Positions 60,570 through 64,000 of a stretch of DNA of 64,000 nt are shown one piece after another (within the stretch, counting starts at the first letter, position 1; every line of letters starts with the position of its first letter). The DNA is from Lepas anatifera. Its lineage: Eukaryota > Arthropoda > Thecostraca > Lepadidae. Where the stretch lies: positions 4,354,501-4,418,500 of the forward strand of contig JAOTON010001038.1 of NCBI GenBank assembly GCA_034440635.1, in the 5' to 3' direction. The notes below the pieces were generated by a model that made no database searches, was not told where the DNA came from, and was given only the letters and a program-made list of their open reading frames with translations. A program made the translations under genes and the position numbers.

Positions 60570-61040
60570 GGTCTATATTGTCAAGGTCAAACGAGGTCAT
60601 AAAGGTCAAATTTTGGCCATGCTTGGGACCTGTTGGGAAATGCCCTGATAATGCGTGGAAAAGCCGAGAGTAAGCTAAGGCCGGACCACGGTCATAGAGG
60701 TTGTGTCGCAAAGAATCTTTCCTTCATTTTTGAGGTCTAGGTCATTCAAGGTCATCGACCTATGACGCCACAATATGGTATATTCCTATTATGCAAACTT
60801 AAAGTAGCACTATAGCAAACCCTGTGCTGGAAAGGAGGATTGACCTTTACCCATGATCTTTAACCTTGACCTTTGACCTTGAACTTACACCTGGGTTACC
60901 TTTACTACGACGTCATAGCATACGTCATAGCATAATATACGTCAGACTGGGACACGTAAAGCACCGGAGTCAATAACCTTGAAATTGCTGGTTTGACTTT
61001 GAACTTTGACCTCGACCTTCACGTGAGGTGACCTTGACAA
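60570..61040. repeat. AGGTCA-rich region B
   Basis: AGGTCA at 60584-60589, 60594-60599 and 60603-60608 form a DR4 plus DR3 triplet. TGACCT at 60867-60872 and 60874-60879 are a DR1 on the minus strand. Further single or near half-sites occur near 60745, 60755, 60841, 61007 and 61030. This is far above random density for a hexamer. It may be clustered nuclear-receptor sites or an old interspersed repeat related to 12780-13470. Confidence 0.6.
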
Positions 61041-64000
61041 ATAATCCCGTCTATATGACACTGTGACGTACCACTTGGTCTCAATGCAAGCAAACCGGTT
61101 CGACTGCGCGGTCGCGGCGATTTCAAAATGTAGGTCGGACTTTAGAAGCCTATAAATCAAACAATTTTCGACAAATTTTCAAAATTATTTCACTATTCGA
61201 CGCGCTGTTAAATTTTCTCAAATGCGACCCATTCCCGTGTTTTGGCTACGAGCGGTTCTCCGGTCATCCCGGAAAAAAATAGTTGGGAGAGTATCCGAGG
61301 CCCCTCCAGTGCGCGTGTTAACACGCAGAGTAGAAGAAAGGGGTAGAATATATCCCTACCATGTGTTTCGTCAACAAGGCATATCAAAATATCAGTCCGT
61401 GAAGGTCAGTACGTTTCTCCCCCCGCCCACCCTCCGCTACATATGATATCGCGGTATCGCCAGCTATGGGACGTAGGTCACCTGAGCAGCCCGAGCGTAT
61501 CTTGCGTCAGCTTATGACAGTGGGAACGGCGAGGAAATTCGATTCCCGATTACATCCCTAGGACACCTCGGAACTCCGATGGTTACGGAGACCGTTCATT
61601 TGGATGAAAAGGTATGACTGGTATTCACCATATGTGGTTTAACGTGTGATATGCAGCAAAACAGGAATCCTAGGTATCGTTTTTTGCTGTCCGGCATTGC
61701 TTGAAGGTGTTATAATAAATGTCTGAATCCCGGGATCACGAGAGGCTTAATCCCGTGATTAAGGCTTTTTGAAAATAGCGGGATCCCAATCCCGAGATTG
61801 ACATACCTAGCAGGAACATTTTCATGCAATAAATGGTTCGTTGTCGGCAGTCCCTCCGGGTATTTGGATAACAGTCAACACAGCAGCCAATACACAAATT
61901 TAGACGGTTATAGTGATTTGAAATTGTATAAACTAACTTCTGCACTTCTAGGCATTTATTATAGCATTGTTCTCTGATAGTCAACTCATATTGCTCATTC
62001 TTGGCCGGTCCATGCCTCTATTCGGTAGCCCACGGCGTTGCGTTAGACGGCGGCCTGGTTGGGCCCAACCTGAGTTATTATATGTCATCTGGAGCACGGG
62101 GCTGCAAGTGGACGCAAGATTTTTGACTTGCTCTTGTAGGCACATCCTGGGGAATCGTTTGATGGTAGTCTTATGCTGGGCCGATGCTGGCCAGTTTTAA
62201 ATTCCTCTCTTTGTATTTGTAAATCGAACAGTTTTTGAGATATGCAGAATACTGAGAGAATGGTCTATAAAATAATTGTCAAACTATTTTTGCATTATTT
62301 TATACCTAAACCCATCGCAAAGGGCTCACCAACAGTGGTATTGCCATACTTTGACCTGTTCTTGCTTTCATGGTCGATTTTAAGCATAATGAAATGTACG
62401 TGTTTTCGCTGCAGATCTCTGGTCCTCGGGTAGCGCACCCGAGTGCTTCTTAGCAACTCTACAAAGACTTCCGTGCACGGTTTGTGTTTTCCATGCCTGT
62501 TTCAAGTGCAGTGAAGAATTCTCTTCGTATATGTGCTCGAAATGATTTAGAAGAAGTTGCATTTTCGTAATATTGACGGACGGGGCATTTGGGCCTTGCA
62601 GCGGCGCAATGAATGGCGAGCCCGGGCTGCTGCCGCCGCCGCCTGCACGCACCGACGCTCGTCGGCGATGGGAGTGGCATGCGGCGGGTGCGAACGCCGC
62701 GCGCTTGTGGTCCCTTCAGCGCGAAGGTCAATCTGGTGATAACCAGCGCAATGCACTGCACGGCCCGTCCGCCACCAGGGTCGTCGTCCCAGCGCGCGGC
62801 CGCGTCGTCCGCCCAGGCCGGCGGCAGTGGAGCACACGCCTGACGTGAAATGGATAATCGATGCGCCTTATTTTGCTAGCGTGACATGCAGCAACAAATC
62901 TAGCTTTGCTTAAGTGACATCCAGCGAACAACTGGTTCAGGCCTGTGCTGAGAAAGTTCCGTGTTCACTAATCCAGTAAGGTGCAGGCACCAGTTTGTGA
63001 TGGAGGTAGTTTGAAACTGACGAATATGCTGATTATTCCGGTTGGTTTCAGCCTGCCGCCTCTCACCCCGAACTACAGACACCGCGACATGAGATCAATA
63101 GTTTCACATTTCGCTCCCGACCACGTGAGACCTGTTCTCCGGGAATCATCGTCGTCGTCATCGCTTGGCTACAGCGCAGACGGTGTTGGCAGATGTGGCG
63201 GCCACAGCCTACGGACGGAGCTGGGCCGACAGTCGCCGCTGTCGGTGATTGGTTCAGTGATCCCGCGCCTTACCTGTATCGGCAGGGGCGGCGCCAGGCC
63301 CCCTACACCGGGGAGTCACCGGGAGCGTCCGCAGAAACATCCACCAGCCAACTCGCCAGTGAGAAACAATGCTGAACGGCGTGCCACCTCTCTGCAGGTT
63401 TGCAGCTGACGGTGGTTGTAGTGCCTCCGCCGGCAGTGTGCTGGCGCTGCCCCTGGACAGTGACGCCGGCGAATCGGCCGCGTCATGGTACAGCGCCGGG
63501 CCGCCCGGGCTCTGTCACCCGCTCAGATCAGCGACCTGTGCCGATGCGACGAGCCAGCGCCGGCGCCGGTAACGCACCCGACGCGAGGTGTCACACTCAT
63601 CGACGGTCAGCTCTGGTGGTTAGACACCGCGGCAGGACCGTCGGCAGAGACGCGGCGCGAAAGGATGCGTCTGTCACGTGACGCGTGTGCCAGATGTTGA
63701 GGAATCAACCAGTCACGACGCACTTTGCGAGGACAAGGGCGCCAGGGCAGTGCATCCTGATTAAGTCGTGACCTTCCCAGACATCATTTCGAGCCTCAGT
63801 TAGGACGCAGCATAATCGTCAGAGGCTGAAAGCAGCGAGTGGCGTGAGCCGCTCCTACCACATTTGTCTATAAACAGGCAGCTATATACCTCCAGCGGCG
63901 CAGAGTTGACAGAGAGCCAGAGCTAACTGTCGCCATTTGAATTCACATTTCTGGCACAAACCAGACACGTGGAGTAAAGGGATAGACACTGATAAACCCT
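61041..64000. other. Non-coding, nothing firmly recognised
   Basis: 61730-61800 has four imperfect copies of AATCCCGGGATC/AATCCCGTGATTA. 63870-63890 carries TCTATAAACAGGCAGCTATATACC, TATA-like on the plus strand, with no clear initiator or ORF downstream before the window edge. GC-rich patches at 62610-62840 and 63390-63680. No gene supported. Confidence 0.4.

Noticed and set aside
63870..64000. Plus-strand gene promoter at the window edge
   Set aside because: TATA-like words only; no initiator or ORF could be tied to them before the window ends.

Overview
This window is eukaryotic nuclear DNA, most likely from an arthropod and plausibly a crustacean. The lineage is an inference from gene content and repeat style. 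Coding sequence is sparse and interrupted by spliceosomal introns. Base composition is roughly balanced, CpG is not visibly depleted, and repeats are abundant: tRNA-derived SINEs, LINE fragments, short elements with inverted ends, and minisatellites.

The one clear gene is on the minus strand: a giant zinc-finger homeobox transcription factor of the Drosophila zfh2 / vertebrate ZFHX3-ZFHX4 family. The start codon is at 55106. The first coding exon (55106-52406, with 51 nt of 5'UTR up to a splice acceptor at 55157) carries about eight C2H2 fingers. A 7.3 kb intron (52405-45067) follows, then a 5.8 kb exon (45066-39306) with about ten more fingers, four homeodomains and four interspersed fingers. 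The visible product is about 2,820 residues. The reading frame of the large exon breaks once, near 41.82 kb, in a low-complexity Pro/Ala stretch between homeodomains 1 and 2. I read this as a one-base assembly or allelic indel, although a 73-nt intron would also restore frame. The exon ends in a strong GTGAGT donor at 39305. The C-terminal zinc fingers expected for the family are not visible further down, so the gene probably continues past position 1, across an intron of more than 39 kb. Its 5' end and promoter lie upstream of 55158 and were not identified.

From 1 to 39305 there is a gene-poor region, read as intron. It holds two decayed non-LTR reverse-transcriptase fragments (1-870 plus, 19850-20390 minus), a SINE with perfect 16-bp target-site duplications (27389-27765) and an inverted second copy (8968-9173), and a tRNA-like element (21664-21745). 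It also holds copies of a dispersed 'GGCGGATCCAGG' repeat, several tandem arrays (14.0, 19.1, 22.6-24.1, 26.7, 31.7 and 34.2 kb) and AT-rich TAAT-containing islands that may be enhancers. The 7.3 kb intron and the 55-64 kb upstream region are similar in character.

Beyond the gene, the most notable signals are the five-copy GGCGGATCCAGG family, two clusters of AGGTCA nuclear-receptor half-sites (12.8-13.5 kb and 60.5-61.05 kb), two adjacent perfect hairpins at 16.5 kb, a 24-bp perfect palindrome at 46.27 kb, and three tandem arrays whose non-triplet units create long spurious ORFs in several frames. I found no wholly new biological system that I could defend.
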